Shown here piece by piece: positions 30,827 to 40,781 of a DNA stretch of 64,000 bases. Origin of the DNA: Noviherbaspirillum autotrophicum. Its GTDB lineage: Bacteria; Pseudomonadota; Gammaproteobacteria; Burkholderiales; Burkholderiaceae_D. Under the pieces are notes generated by a model. The model ran no database searches. It was not told the origin of the DNA and saw only the letters and a list, made by a program, of their open reading frames with translations. The position numbers and the translations under genes are program-made. The number at the start of each line of letters is the position of its first letter. Positions within the stretch are counted from its first letter, which is position 1. The DNA lies in NCBI RefSeq assembly GCF_000818395.1, contig NZ_JWJG01000028.1:4415656-4479655 (forward strand), in the 5' to 3' direction.

Positions 30827-31435
30827 ATGATGAGCATGCCAGATAGTTTTTCTTCGCAAGATGTAATCGACGCAACCCGCCGCTGGGTGGAAAAGGCCGT
30901 GATCGGGCTGAATCTGTGCCCATTCGCGAAGTCGGTTTATGTCCGCGAGCAAATCCGTTTTGTCGCCAGCGCAGCACGCACCCCACGCGAGCTGCATGAC
31001 GAATTGATCAGGGAATTGATCATGCTGCGCGACGCGCCGCCGGATGAGATCGACACGACCTTGCTCATTCATCCTTGCGTGCTGACGAACTTCCTCGATT
31101 TCAACGATTTCCTTGATGTAGTCGACGCAGCCGTCGACGAGCTCGCGCTGGCCGGGCAAATCCAGGTCGCCAGCTTTCACCCTCAGTACCAATTCGCCGG
31201 CACCGCGCCGGACGATCTCGAAAACTGCACCAATCGCGCGCCTTATCCGACCCTGCACCTGCTGCGCGAATCGAGCATTGATCGCGCTGTCGCCGCCTTT
31301 CCGGACGCGAGTGACATTTTCGACAAGAATATCGCCACGATGCGCAAACTTGGACAACATGGCTGGAACCAGTTGAAGGCATCCTTCGGGATGCCGCCGG
31401 AAATGAACGGGAATAATGAAAAGCAAAAGAACTAA
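30827..31435 (+). CDS. DUF1415 family protein
   Basis: About 202 residues. Family features are the early motif WVEKAVIGLNLCPFAKSVYV and the later VASFHPQYQFAGTAPDDLENCTNRAPYPTLHLLRE region with conserved His, Tyr, Asp and Cys. Function is unknown. Several ATG codons (30827, 30830, 30836) are possible starts. It diverges from yaeQ, and a long gap follows it. Confidence 0.85.
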   Translation: MMSMPDSFSSQDVIDATRRWVEKAVIGLNLCPFAKSVYVREQIRFVASAARTPRELHDELIRELIMLRDAPPDEIDTTLLIHPCVLTNFLDFNDFLDVVDAAVDELALAGQIQVASFHPQYQFAGTAPDDLENCTNRAPYPTLHLLRESSIDRAVAAFPDASDIFDKNIATMRKLGQHGWNQLKASFGMPPEMNGNNEKQKN

Positions 31436-31909
31436 ACATCGCGGCTCTGTTCAAATGCTGGCAAAGCTTTTATCGAAGAATGCGCATGACATTTAATGCG
31501 TGTCTAACAACAGCTTTCCGTTGAAAATCCGGTTGTGGCTTATCAAACAGATCCATACCCGTGCTAGTTAGAATGCCGTCGAACTCGTGCAATTCGCACT
31601 GGCCGCTTGGTATTGGTGATCCGTCGCGACAACAAATCGCATCACGCTAATTCCACTTGCACCGGTTGTCCCGACTCATGCTTATTCGTAAAGCAACAGT
31701 GGCAGCTGATTTGGATAGCTAAATATTGCAATTTTGAAATTTTTTCACTATATTGCAACAATGCAACGCATGTCTTAAAGCGTCAACTTATCTTTACAAG
31801 CCATACAATGTTGCTTAATTTAAAATAGTGTCCTTAAAGACAACATTTTAAAAACATATGGCCTGCATTTCTCTGTACAACGAATTTGCAATATGGAATT
31901 ATTGAGACT
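31436..31909. other. AT-rich intergenic region of 474 bp
   Basis: No credible gene. The right half (about 31690-31880) is strikingly AT-rich for this chromosome and contains a good promoter at 31726-31754. Repeated ATTGCAA/ATGCAAC words surround it and may be binding sites. The composition suggests a xenogeneic patch or a strongly regulated promoter. Confidence 0.6.
31726..31754 (+). promoter_or_regulatory. Predicted sigma-70 promoter upstream of the small HTH gene
   Basis: TTGCAA (31726-31731), an exactly 17-bp AT-rich spacer, then TATATT (31749-31754). It would give a leader of about 150 nt before the ATG at 31910. The -35 element and the bases after the -10 both contain TTGCAA-like words. 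Confidence 0.45.
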
Positions 31910-32272
31910 ATGACTACTCAATCAGACAACATCAATCCTATGAACAGCAATCGCCTAGCCGACCAGGTGAATTACGATCCCAATAATCTGTTGGATGCGC
32001 TGATCGAAAAACTCAATCTCAAGAACGATGCGGCATTGTCGCGCGCGCTTGAAGTGGCGCCGCCCGTGATCAGCAAGATCCGCCATCGCCGCTTGCCGGT
32101 GGGCGCGTCGCTGCTGATCCGCATGCATGAAGTGAGCGACCTCAGCATCAAGGAACTGCGTACGCTGATGGGCGACCGCCGCGACAAGTTCCGCATCAGC
32201 GACAAGCAATTCAAGCCGAAGGAACCGCTCGGCGGCAACGCTACCGAGCCGCACGAAGAAACGGCCGAATAA
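31910..32272 (+). CDS. Small helix-turn-helix (Cro/CI-like) protein
   Basis: 120 residues. A central helical region LNLKNDAALSRALEVAPPVISKIRHRRLPV (about residues 35-64) has the spacing of a lambda-repressor-type HTH: a first helix around AALSRAL and a recognition helix around PPVISKIRH. The tail is charged and probably flexible. No other domain is visible. It is likely a DNA-binding regulator; targets are unknown. It converges on cysM with a 16-bp gap. Confidence 0.75.
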   Translation: MTTQSDNINPMNSNRLADQVNYDPNNLLDALIEKLNLKNDAALSRALEVAPPVISKIRHRRLPVGASLLIRMHEVSDLSIKELRTLMGDRRDKFRISDKQFKPKEPLGGNATEPHEETAE

Positions 32273-32288
32273 ACCGGCGTTTTTCCTG

Positions 32289-33191
32289 TTAGGCCGGGAA
32301 AACGCCAGTAGACAAATAACGGTCGCCGCGATCGCATACGATGAACACGATGGTCGCGTTCTCCACCGTATTGGCAATGCGCAGCGCGACTTCGCACGCC
32401 CCGGCTGACGAGATGCCGCAAAATATCCCTTCTTCCATCGCCATCCGGCGCGCCATCTGCTCTGCCGCTGCCTGGCTCACAGGCTCCAGCTGATCGACGC
32501 GCGTCTTATCGTAAATCTTTGGCATGTACGCTTCCGGCCATTTCCGGATGCCCGGGATTTGTGAACCTTCCTCCGGCTGCGCACCAATGACCCGGATTTC
32601 CGGATTCTGTTCCTTCAGGTAATGAGATACGCCCATGATGGTGCCGGTCGTGCCCATCGCGCTGACGAAATGGGTGATACGCCCGCCGGTATCGCGCCAG
32701 ATTTCCGGGCCGGTGCCTTCGTAATGCGCACGCGGATTGTCGGGATTGGAAAACTGGTCGAGGATGATTCCCTGACCTTCCTTTTGCATCTGCTCGGCCA
32801 AGTCCCGCGCATACTCCATGCCCCCGGTTTTCGGCGTCAGGACGATGCGGGCGCCGTATGCGGCCATACTCTGCCGCCGCTCCTCGCTCAGATTTTCCGG
32901 CATGATCAGCACCATCTTGTAGCCACGCATGGCGGCTGCCATCGCCAAGGCAATACCGGTATTGCCGCTGGTCGCCTCGATCAGCGTATCGCCGGGCTTG
33001 ATATCACCACGCTGTTCCGCGTGCTTGACCATCGACATTGCCGGGCGATCCTTGACTGAACCGGCAGGATTATTCCCCTCCAGCTTCGCGAGAATTACGT
33101 TGTTACGACGCTCGGCCTCGACGCCGGGTATACGTTTGAGCTGCACCAGCGGCGTGTTACCGATCGTGTCTTCAATAGTCAGATAAGGCAT
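32289..33191 (-). CDS. cysM: Cysteine synthase B (O-acetylserine sulfhydrylase CysM)
   Basis: 300 residues of the PLP fold-type II family, making cysteine from O-acetylserine with sulfide or thiosulfate. The PLP lysine is in GNNPAGSVKDRPA (about Lys48), the substrate loop in EATSGNTGIALA, and the phosphate-binding loop in AMGTTGTIMG. The length and the C-terminus DRYLSTGVFP fit CysM better than CysK. The start at 33191 (MPYLTIEDTIGNTPL) fits the family; an upstream extension does not. Confidence 0.95.
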   Translation of the reverse strand: MPYLTIEDTIGNTPLVQLKRIPGVEAERRNNVILAKLEGNNPAGSVKDRPAMSMVKHAEQRGDIKPGDTLIEATSGNTGIALAMAAAMRGYKMVLIMPENLSEERRQSMAAYGARIVLTPKTGGMEYARDLAEQMQKEGQGIILDQFSNPDNPRAHYEGTGPEIWRDTGGRITHFVSAMGTTGTIMGVSHYLKEQNPEIRVIGAQPEEGSQIPGIRKWPEAYMPKIYDKTRVDQLEPVSQAAAEQMARRMAMEEGIFCGISSAGACEVALRIANTVENATIVFIVCDRGDRYLSTGVFPA

Positions 33192-33274
33192 AGCGGCTTT
33201 CGACTGCTTTAAGTAAAGCGTCATTTTAATCGGACTCGCAGTCGCACGTATGGACCGCCGTTTCTGGTGGCGCA

Positions 33275-33309
33275 AACAAAAAACCCCGCGGTTCGCACCT
33301 GCGGGGTTT
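33275..33309 (-). terminator. Intrinsic terminator after the ComEA-like gene
   Basis: Minus strand: AAACCCCGC (33309-33301), an 11-nt loop, GCGGGGTTT (33289-33281), then a further T-rich run. It separates the ComEA-like gene from cysM. Confidence 0.85.
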
Positions 33310-33326
33310 GACTGAGTCGATGTGGC

Positions 33327-33686
33327 TTATTTCTTCGACTCGCCTTTTTTGGAATCCTTTTTCGTTTCCTTCGCGTCGGCTTTGGCAGGCTTGCCTTCAC
33401 CGGCAGGGGCCTTCGCCATTGGCTGTCCATTGACGGTCAAACCGTTGGCAGACAACTTGGCTGCGCTCTTTTCGCCGATGCCTTTCACGCGCGTTTCAAG
33501 ATCGTTCCAATCCTTGAAGTCGCCGCCCTTCTTGCGCTCGTCGATAATCGACTTTGACATCTTCGGACCAATGCCCTTGACGCCATCGAGCGCTGCCTGA
33601 TCGGCCTTGTTAACGTCGACGTCGGCAAAGGCGAAACCCATCGTCGCAATAAACGCCGCCATACCCAGAAACAATTTCTTATACAT
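33327..33686 (-). CDS. ComEA-like helix-hairpin-helix protein, exported
   Basis: 119 residues. A signal peptide (about 1-21, ending GFAFA) is followed by a helix-hairpin-helix domain: VDVNKADQAALDGVKGIGPKMSKSIIDER and VKGIGEKSAAKL. The tail is a lysine-rich low-complexity run (KADAKETKKDSKKGESKK). ComEA-type proteins bind DNA in the periplasm during natural transformation; many short homologues have no proven role. No other competence gene is nearby. A terminator follows it. Confidence 0.88.
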   Translation of the reverse strand: MYKKLFLGMAAFIATMGFAFADVDVNKADQAALDGVKGIGPKMSKSIIDERKKGGDFKDWNDLETRVKGIGEKSAAKLSANGLTVNGQPMAKAPAGEGKPAKADAKETKKDSKKGESKK

Positions 33687-33804
33687 ATGTCATTTCTCCA
33701 AGTAGATTGAGTATTGGAACTGACGCGTTTCGCGTCTCCCGATCGGTACTAACGTTCAACATCTACAATCGTTGACAAAATGTTATCTATTTTGGCGGGC
33801 GATG

Positions 33805-34734
33805 TTAGCCGAACAGCTCTTCTCTGGTAACGGTTGCGGTACCGAGTTTTCCAACGACAATGCCGCCAGCCCGGTTCGCGATTGATACAGCGTCGACCAG
33901 CGGCATGTCGTTGCCAAGCATCGCGGCCAACGTCGCAATGACCGTGTCGCCCGCTCCGGACACGTCAAACACTTCGCGCGCAATGGTCGGAATGTGGACG
34001 ACATCGTCATCCGTATAGAGCGACATCCCCTCTTCCGAACGCGTCAGCAACAACGCTTCGAGTTCCAGCGCACAGCGCAGGCGCTGGGCCTTCTCGGTCA
34101 GCTCGGCCTCAGTCTTCCATGAGCCAACCACATGCCGCAGCTCCGACTTGTTTGGCGTCAGAATGGACGCTCCCTTGTAGCGCGAGAAATCGTCGCCCTT
34201 GGGGTCGACCAAGATACGCTTGCCGGCCGCTCTCGCAGCGGTAATCATGTGGGCCACATTGACGAGGCTGCCTTTCGCGTAATCGGACAATACGATCACG
34301 TCGTACTCCGGCAGCAGCGCATTGAACTGGCTTAGCTTGTCGCGCAATACGGTTTCGCTGGGCGGGTCCTCGAAATCAATGCGCAGCAACTGCTGCTGGC
34401 GTCCGATCACACGCAGCTTAATGATGGTGGGGATGGCCGTGTCGCGATTGAGATAACTGTTGATGTGCAGGCCCGTCACCAGCTCCTGCACCGCGTCGCC
34501 CGCCTCGTCCTTGCCGACCACGCCGAGCAAGCCGGTATAGGCGCCCAGCGCGACGGCATTGCGCGCCACGTTGGCGGCGCCGCCCAGTCGCTCTTCGCGG
34601 CGCTCCACCCGCACCACCGGCACCGGCGCTTCCGGCGAGATTCGGCTGACGTCGCCGAACCAGTAACGGTCCAGCATGACATCGCCGACCACGAGGATAC
34701 GTGCGGAATTCAAGGATTTCGGCATAGTGTTCAT
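33805..34734 (-). CDS. hldA: D-glycero-beta-D-manno-heptose-7-phosphate kinase
   Basis: A 309-residue PfkB-type sugar kinase (RfaE domain I) that phosphorylates heptose-7-phosphate for LPS inner-core synthesis. Motifs are [29 protein letters not shown] and the catalytic DVSGAGDTV. The nucleotidyltransferase half (HldC) found in fused HldE is absent, so that step must be encoded elsewhere. The ATG overlaps the ugd stop by 4 bp (34731-34734). Confidence 0.93.
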   Translation of the reverse strand: MNTMPKSLNSARILVVGDVMLDRYWFGDVSRISPEAPVPVVRVERREERLGGAANVARNAVALGAYTGLLGVVGKDEAGDAVQELVTGLHINSYLNRDTAIPTIIKLRVIGRQQQLLRIDFEDPPSETVLRDKLSQFNALLPEYDVIVLSDYAKGSLVNVAHMITAARAAGKRILVDPKGDDFSRYKGASILTPNKSELRHVVGSWKTEAELTEKAQRLRCALELEALLLTRSEEGMSLYTDDDVVHIPTIAREVFDVSGAGDTVIATLAAMLGNDMPLVDAVSIANRAGGIVVGKLGTATVTREELFG

Positions 34735-36104
34735 GATTTGGTCAGGACGGAACGGCCGATGCCGTGATATTCAAAACCGGCAGCACCGATCACATCCGGT
34801 TCGAACAGGTTGCGGCCGTCGAAAATGACCGGTGCCTTGAGCAGGGATTTGACCTGATCGAAATCCGGGCTGCGGAAAGCCTTCCACTCGGTCACGATCG
34901 CCAGTGCGTCGGCACCGCGCAAGGCATCCATCGGGCTGTCGGAGAAACGAATTCGCTCCAGCATATGGGACGCATCGGCAAAGTCCAGCGCGAGCACGCG
35001 CCTGGCTTCCGCCATTGCCACCGGATCGTGGACGGCCACGGAGGCACCACGTTCGAGCAACTGGCGCAACAGCACACGCGACGACGCTTCGCGCATGTCA
35101 TCGGTATTCGGCTTGAAGGCGAGCCCCCATACCGCGAAGTGCCGGCCGGTCAGGTTTTCGCCGAAACGCTCGACGATCTTCTGGCCCAGCACATGCTTCT
35201 GATGATGATTGACCTCTTCCACCGCCCGTAAAATCAGCAGATCCTGCCCATAGTCGCGCGCTGTGCGCTCCAGCGCCTGCACATCCTTCGGGAAGCAGGA
35301 TCCGCCATAGCCGCAGCCGGCATACAGGAAACTGTAGCCGATGCGCGGATCGGATCCGATGCCATGCCGCACCGCCTCGATGTCGGCCCCTACCTTGTCG
35401 GCCAGGTTGGCGAGTTCATTCATGAACGAAATGCGCGTGGCCAACATGGCATTCGCCGCGTACTTGGTGAATTCGGCGGAGCGCACATCCATCCAGAAGG
35501 TACGCTCGTGGTTGCGATTGAACGGCGCGTACAGCTTCTTCATCAGCGCATGCGCCTGCTGCCCTTCGGGCGTGTCATCGCAGCCGATCACGATCCGGTC
35601 GGGCCGCATGAAGTCTTCCACCGCCGCGCCCTCTTTCAGGAATTCCGGGTTCGACACCACCGAGAACGTTACGCCGGCCTCGCGAGCCTGCAGCTCTTCC
35701 AGAATCGCCGCGCGTACCTTGTCGGCCGTCCCTACCGGCACGGTGGATTTATCGACAACGACCTTGAAGCCGTCCATATGTCGGCCAATGTTGCGCGCCG
35801 CCGCCAGCACGTACTGCAAATCGGCCGAACCGTCTTCATCCGGCGGCGTGCCGACCGCGATGAACTGAATGTCGCCATGCGCGACGCTGGCAGCGACATC
35901 GGTCGAAAACGTCAGGCGCCCGGCGGCACGGTTGCGCGTGACCACGTCCGCCAAGCCCGGCTCGTGGATCGGAATGCCGCCGCTATTGAGGATGTCGATC
36001 TTCTTCTGGTCGACGTCCAGGCAGAACACGTTATTGCCGAGCTCCGCCAGGCAGGCTCCAGTAACCAGGCCGACATAGCCTGTGCCGATGATGGTAATTT
36101 TCAT
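34731..36104 (-). CDS. ugd: UDP-glucose 6-dehydrogenase
   Basis: 457 residues. The enzyme oxidises UDP-glucose to UDP-glucuronate, a precursor of surface polysaccharide and of aminoarabinose for lipid A. The NAD site is [20 protein letters not shown]; the catalytic cysteine is near residue 268 in [12 protein letters not shown]. It lies in the LPS-related end of the long minus-strand block, coupled to hldA by an ATGA overlap and 34 bp downstream of lapB. Confidence 0.95.
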   Translation of the reverse strand: MKITIIGTGYVGLVTGACLAELGNNVFCLDVDQKKIDILNSGGIPIHEPGLADVVTRNRAAGRLTFSTDVAASVAHGDIQFIAVGTPPDEDGSADLQYVLAAARNIGRHMDGFKVVVDKSTVPVGTADKVRAAILEELQAREAGVTFSVVSNPEFLKEGAAVEDFMRPDRIVIGCDDTPEGQQAHALMKKLYAPFNRNHERTFWMDVRSAEFTKYAANAMLATRISFMNELANLADKVGADIEAVRHGIGSDPRIGYSFLYAGCGYGGSCFPKDVQALERTARDYGQDLLILRAVEEVNHHQKHVLGQKIVERFGENLTGRHFAVWGLAFKPNTDDMREASSRVLLRQLLERGASVAVHDPVAMAEARRVLALDFADASHMLERIRFSDSPMDALRGADALAIVTEWKAFRSPDFDQVKSLLKAPVIFDGRNLFEPDVIGAAGFEYHGIGRSVLTKS

Positions 36105-36138
36105 GATGTTTTAGCGCTTGCTGCCCTTACAGGCAAAG

Positions 36139-37314
36139 TTAATTCATAACGTTGAGTTCTTCGGTGCGGCGCGGCGGATAACTTTCCCAGTGACTGCAGC
36201 CAGGGCATTGCCAATAGAACTGGCGCGCCTTGAAGCCGCAATGAGCGCACTGATACCGGGCCAGCTTCTGTGTATAGCCATGCACGAGATTCTTCACCAG
36301 CGACAGCTCAGGGCGCACCTCGGGACGGGCATCCATCAGGCGCGCTTCGAGCAGCTTGTCCAGCCCAAGCAAGGTTGGCGTGCGGCGCAACTCGTCGCTC
36401 ACCAGCTGATTCGCCGCCTCCACGCCATCAAGTTCCAGCACTGCCTTGAACACGACTTCCAGCAGATCGATCGACGACGCCTCGGCCAGATAGCTCTTGA
36501 GCAGATTGGCGCCTTCCTGCGGCCGGCCGACGGCGCGATAGCCATCCATCAGCCGCTGCGCCACCAGCGCTACGTGCGGCACGCTTTGCTGCTCCACGCG
36601 GCGCCATGCCAGCAACGCCGCCTCGGTGTCGCCCTTGGCCAGATACGCATCCCCGCTCAGAATGGCGGCACGTACGTTCGTGCGGTCCGCAGCCAACGCC
36701 TTTTCCAGCATTGCCAGCGCCGCGTCCGGATGGGTGTGCACCAGCTCGTCCTGCGCCAGCTCGCAATAGAATTGCGCGATCTCCTTCTGCCGCGCCCCTG
36801 CTCCCGAGTCCTGCAAGGCGCGCGCCGCCTCGATGGCACGCATCCATTCCTTTTCGCGCTGGTAGATTTCGAGTAGCGCCCTGCGCGCCTGCGCGCCGTA
36901 CTGCGTATCGACCAAATGATTGAACGTCTCTTCTGCGCGATCCAGCAATCCCGCCTTCAGGTAGTCCTGTCCCAGTTCGTACTGGGAGTGCACCTGATAT
37001 TCCTGCGGCAGGTCGGGACGCGCCAGCAGGTTTTGGTGGACGCGGATGGCACGTTCGATCTCCCCGCGGCGGCGGAACAGGTTGCCCAGCGCGAAATGCA
37101 GCTCGACGGTTTCCGGATCGAGCTTGACGATTTCGATGAAGGCGTCGATAGCCTTGTCCGGCTGCTCATTCAATAAAAAGTTAAGTCCCTTGAAGTAGCC
37201 TCGCGGCAGGCTGCGCGATTCCGACAGGAGCTGTTTGATATCGACACGGGCGGCGATCCAGCCGAGGCCGAAAAAAATGGGGATGCCAAGCAGCCACCAG
37301 GTTTCGAATTCCAT
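36139..37314 (-). CDS. lapB: LPS assembly regulator LapB (YciM)
   Basis: 391 residues. An N-terminal membrane helix (WWLLGIPIFFGLGWIAA) anchors a series of TPR repeats, and a C-terminal rubredoxin-like knuckle has two CxxC pairs (CAHC and CPGC). LapB controls LPS amount by directing LpxC to the FtsH protease. It follows lapA by 42 bp, the usual pairing. Confidence 0.95.
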   Translation of the reverse strand: MEFETWWLLGIPIFFGLGWIAARVDIKQLLSESRSLPRGYFKGLNFLLNEQPDKAIDAFIEIVKLDPETVELHFALGNLFRRRGEIERAIRVHQNLLARPDLPQEYQVHSQYELGQDYLKAGLLDRAEETFNHLVDTQYGAQARRALLEIYQREKEWMRAIEAARALQDSGAGARQKEIAQFYCELAQDELVHTHPDAALAMLEKALAADRTNVRAAILSGDAYLAKGDTEAALLAWRRVEQQSVPHVALVAQRLMDGYRAVGRPQEGANLLKSYLAEASSIDLLEVVFKAVLELDGVEAANQLVSDELRRTPTLLGLDKLLEARLMDARPEVRPELSLVKNLVHGYTQKLARYQCAHCGFKARQFYWQCPGCSHWESYPPRRTEELNVMN

Positions 37315-37356
37315 GCTTTATGTTGTTATCGTAAATGTAGGGATTGTCCCGTGCCG

Positions 37357-37668
37357 TCACTTGCTGACCACGCCGTCCGGCGGCGGCTGCAATTGCGCCG
37401 CCCGCTGCGCTTCATGGTCCTTTTCCATGGTCGCGATCGTTTTCTTGTGCTTTGTGAGGTCGCGGCGGTGGCGAAACACGGTGGGCATCATGGCGAGGAT
37501 TCCAAGGACTGTGCCACCCATGAAAAATGCGAGAAGCAGCAATACCAGCGGCGCCCGGATTTCATAGCCTAAAAAGAAGTGCAGTGCGGCTTCCTGTGTA
37601 TTCTTGAGTGCAAAGACAAAGAATACAAAAAAGAGCATGGCCGCAACGATTCTGAAAACGATTTTCAT
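37357..37668 (-). CDS. lapA: LapA-domain inner-membrane protein
   Basis: 103 residues with two membrane helices (VFRIVAAMLFFVFFVFALKN and APLVLLLLAFFMGGTVLGIL) and a short charged coiled tail. This is the partner of LapB. The 233 bp between it and ihfB include a terminator, so lapA-lapB-ugd-hldA may have their own promoter there. Confidence 0.9.
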   Translation of the reverse strand: MKIVFRIVAAMLFFVFFVFALKNTQEAALHFFLGYEIRAPLVLLLLAFFMGGTVLGILAMMPTVFRHRRDLTKHKKTIATMEKDHEAQRAAQLQPPPDGVVSK

Positions 37669-37852
37669 GCCGCAAGCGCCTCCTTATTGGGGCAGTGCAA
37701 AAAATGAATCCGGCCGCGATGAAATTACCGGCTATTCGCGGCAGTTCCTCTTCTTTAACAACAATCGGATGACAAGAGAAACCGAAATTGTACGTGAAAC
37801 GAAGTTCCGGTGAAGACAAACTTGCTCCGCAAGACAAGAGTCTGGGAGGCAA

Positions 37853-37884
37853 AAATAAAAAACGGCATCCGAGGATGCCGTTTT
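37853..37884 (-). terminator. Intrinsic terminator after ihfB
   Basis: Perfect 12-bp stem AAAACGGCATCC (37859-37870) / GGATGCCGTTTT (37873-37884), 2-nt loop, followed on the minus strand by TTATTTTT. The stem is bounded by A and T runs, so it could work in both directions. Confidence 0.85.
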
Positions 37885-37901
37885 GATTTCCTGCGAATAA
37901 C

Positions 37902-38207
37902 TCAGTCTTCCTTGATCGGTTGCCCGACCATCGCATCCACCCGCTCGCGCAATTCCTTGCCAGGCTTAAAGTGTGGCACGCGCTTTTCCGGCACCATCAC
38001 CTTGTCGCCCGATTTCGGATTGCGCCCAATACGTGGCGGACGGCTATTTAACGCAAAGCTGCCGAAACCACGGATCTCGATACGCTGGCCGTTCGACAGC
38101 GCGTCCGCCATCGCATCGAGAATGGTTTTGACCGCGAAATCCGCATCTTTTGCTACCAGTTGCGGATAACGCTCAGCCAAGCGGGCAATCAGCTCCGACT
38201 TTGTCAT
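37902..38207 (-). CDS. ihfB: Integration host factor beta subunit
   Basis: 101 residues of the HU/IHF family. The start [17 protein letters not shown] is IhfB-like, the core [25 protein letters not shown] contains the DNA-bending arm, and [16 protein letters not shown] closes it. It sits 15 bp after rpsA, the conserved rpsA-ihfB arrangement, and is followed by a terminator. Confidence 0.96.
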   Translation of the reverse strand: MTKSELIARLAERYPQLVAKDADFAVKTILDAMADALSNGQRIEIRGFGSFALNSRPPRIGRNPKSGDKVMVPEKRVPHFKPGKELRERVDAMVGQPIKED

Positions 38208-38222
38208 TGACAGACTTGAACC

Positions 38223-39929
38223 TTATTGCTTGTTGTCGAGCTTTGCCTTCAGCAGCGCGCCCAGGCTGGTCGTGCCGGAAGCAGCAGCGGAGTCAGCAGA
38301 CATCTTCTGCATTGCTTCCTGGGTGTCTGCGTTGTCCTTGGCCTTGATCGACAGCTGGATGCTGCGTGCCTTGCGGTCAACGTTGATCACCATGGCTTCG
38401 ACCTTGTCGCCGACCTTCAGGTGCGTACCAGCATCTTCCACTCGGTCGCGGGAGATTTCGGAAGCACGCAGATAGCCTTCGACTTCATCGTTCAGCGCAA
38501 TGACGGCGCCCTTCGGCTCGACCGACTTCACAGTACCGGACACGATGGCGCCCTTGTCGTTCAGTGCAACGAAGTTGTTGAACGGATCGCCTTCGAGTTG
38601 CTTGACGCCCAGCGAAACGCGCTCGCGCTCGACATCGATCGCCAGCACGACAGCTTCCAGCTCGTCGCCCTTCTTGAACTTGCGCACGGCTTCTTCGCCG
38701 GCTTCGGTCCAGGACAGGTCGGACAGGTGCACCAAGCCGTCGATGTTGCCCGACAGGCCGATGAACACGCCGAAGTCGGTGATCGACTTGATCGCGCCCT
38801 TCACCTTGTCGCCCTTCTTGTGGTTCATCGCGAAGTCTTCCCACGGATTCGGCTTGCACTGTTTCATGCCGAGGGAGATACGACGACGCTCTTCGTCGAT
38901 TTCCAGGACCATGACTTCGACTTCGTCGCCCAGCTGGACAACCTTGTTCGGAGCCACGTTCTTGTTGGTCCAGTCCATTTCGGACACGTGCACCAAGCCT
39001 TCGATGCCCTGCTCGACTTCCACGAACGCACCGTAGTCGGTCAGGTTGGTGACCTTGCCGAACAGGCGGGTACCTTGCGGATAACGACGGGACAGACCGG
39101 TCCACGGATCGTCGCCCAACTGCTTGACGCCCAGCGAAACGCGGTTCTTCTCTTGATCGTACTTGAGGACCTTGGCGGTGATTTCCTGGCCGACGGACAG
39201 CACTTCCGACGGGTGACGCACACGGCGCCATGCGAGGTCGGTGATGTGCAGCAGACCGTCGATGCCGCCCAAGTCAACGAACGCACCGTAGTCGGTGATG
39301 TTCTTGACGATACCGGTGACGACAGTACCTTCCTTCAGGGTTTCCATCAGCTTGGCGCGCTCTTCGCCCATCGATGCTTCGATGACGGCGCGGCGGGACA
39401 GCACAACGTTATTGCGCTTGCGGTCCAGCTTGATGACCTTGAATTCCAGTGTCTTGCCTTCGTACGGAGTGGTGTCCTTGACCGGACGGGTGTCGACCAG
39501 CGAACCCGGCAGGAAGGCACGAATGCCGTTGGTCAGAACGGTCAGGCCGCCCTTGACCTTGCCATTGACGGTGCCGGTCACGATTTCGCCGGACTCCATC
39601 GCTTTCTCGAGCGCGAGCCAGGAAGCCAGACGCTTAGCCTTGTCGCGCGACAGGATGGTGTCGCCGAAACCGTTTTCCAGCGATTCGATCGCAACGGTGA
39701 CGAAGTCGCCAACCTGGACTTCGAGTTCGCCGCTGTCGTTCTTGAATTCTTCGATAGGAATGAATGCTTCGGATTTCAGGCCGGCATTGACGATCACGAA
39801 ATTGTGGTCGAGACGAACGACTTCAGCCGAAATCACTTCACCGGAACGCATATCCTGACGGGAAAGGGATTCCTCAAACAGGGCTGCAAAGCTTTCCATG
39901 CCGGTTGATTGTTGTTGCGCAGTAGACAT
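38223..39929 (-). CDS. rpsA: 30S ribosomal protein S1
   Basis: 568 residues with six S1 RNA-binding repeats. Successive copies show [41 protein letters not shown] and [22 protein letters not shown]1 brings mRNA to the 30S subunit. The start at 39929 ([20 protein letters not shown]) is preferred; a 16-codon extension upstream is not conserved S1 sequence. It is followed by ihfB. Confidence 0.97.
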   Translation of the reverse strand: MSTAQQQSTGMESFAALFEESLSRQDMRSGEVISAEVVRLDHNFVIVNAGLKSEAFIPIEEFKNDSGELEVQVGDFVTVAIESLENGFGDTILSRDKAKRLASWLALEKAMESGEIVTGTVNGKVKGGLTVLTNGIRAFLPGSLVDTRPVKDTTPYEGKTLEFKVIKLDRKRNNVVLSRRAVIEASMGEERAKLMETLKEGTVVTGIVKNITDYGAFVDLGGIDGLLHITDLAWRRVRHPSEVLSVGQEITAKVLKYDQEKNRVSLGVKQLGDDPWTGLSRRYPQGTRLFGKVTNLTDYGAFVEVEQGIEGLVHVSEMDWTNKNVAPNKVVQLGDEVEVMVLEIDEERRRISLGMKQCKPNPWEDFAMNHKKGDKVKGAIKSITDFGVFIGLSGNIDGLVHLSDLSWTEAGEEAVRKFKKGDELEAVVLAIDVERERVSLGVKQLEGDPFNNFVALNDKGAIVSGTVKSVEPKGAVIALNDEVEGYLRASEISRDRVEDAGTHLKVGDKVEAMVINVDRKARSIQLSIKAKDNADTQEAMQKMSADSAAASGTTSLGALLKAKLDNKQ

Positions 39930-40051
39930 AAATTTGAAAGGGTTTGGCCAGTATTGATCGGGTCTAATCGACTGCATACTGGGTTAAGGTTCATCAACAC
40001 CCGACAAGGCCTTGCGCCAAGCCGGGCTCCACTACAAAAACAGTGCACTGA

Positions 40052-40726
40052 TTACATCTGTTTTTTTACTGCCGCGTACCACTGAAGTACCTGTTCGACC
40101 GCCTGATCGGCCGTCATGTCCGAGGTATCCAGAAAATGCGCACCTTCCGCCGGTTTTAACGGGGCGACAGCGCGATTCGAATCTCGCGCATCCCGCTCCC
40201 TCAAATCTTTGAGAAGATTTTCCATACTAGCAGAAAAACCCTTCTCAATCAATTGCTTATATCGCCTCTGGGCACGTGCTTCCACGCTTGCAGTAAGGAA
40301 CACCTTTAACGTTGCGCGAGGAAAAATGACGGTCCCCATGTCGCGTCCGTCGGCGACTAAGCCGGGAGCGGCTCTAAAACCATGCTGCAGACTAGCCAAG
40401 GCGTGGCGCACGGTTGGCAAAGCAGCAATTTTCGATGCGGTATTGCCCACTTCTTCAGCACGAATGGCATTCGAGACATTTTCATTGGCTAGCCAAATCT
40501 CGTCGCCGAGGAATTTGCAGGGCAGCTTTTCAGCCAGCTTGGCCAAGGCATGTTCATCATTCAACGCAACGTTATGACGCAGCGCAGACAAGGCGGTCAG
40601 GCGATATAAGGCTCCCGAATCCAGATAGTGGAAACCAAGATGCAATGCCACGCGGTGCGCAACGGTGCCCTTGCCGGACGCTGTCGGCCCGTCGATTGTA
40701 ATCACCGGAATGGTATATGTTTGCAT
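40052..40726 (-). CDS. cmk: Cytidylate kinase
   Basis: 224 residues. The enzyme phosphorylates CMP and dCMP. It has the P-loop [13 protein letters not shown] near residues 11-23, the [12 protein letters not shown] substrate segment and the [13 protein letters not shown] motif. The ATG at 40726 is preferred to a TTG three codons upstream. It is the usual neighbour of aroA and rpsA. Confidence 0.96.
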   Translation of the reverse strand: MQTYTIPVITIDGPTASGKGTVAHRVALHLGFHYLDSGALYRLTALSALRHNVALNDEHALAKLAEKLPCKFLGDEIWLANENVSNAIRAEEVGNTASKIAALPTVRHALASLQHGFRAAPGLVADGRDMGTVIFPRATLKVFLTASVEARAQRRYKQLIEKGFSASMENLLKDLRERDARDSNRAVAPLKPAEGAHFLDTSDMTADQAVEQVLQWYAAVKKQM

Positions 40727-40781
40727 TGTTAACAATTAAAAAGGCGGAGCGCATTGCCCGCGCAACGGTTCCGCCAACCGC

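Noticed and set aside
31607..31828. 73-codon frame in the AT-rich gap
   Set aside because: It overlaps the predicted promoter, has no ribosome binding site and has an unlikely composition.
38226..39908. 560-codon open frame antisense to rpsA
   Set aside because: A shadow frame; its His/Phe/Asp-rich sequence is a by-product of rpsA codons.
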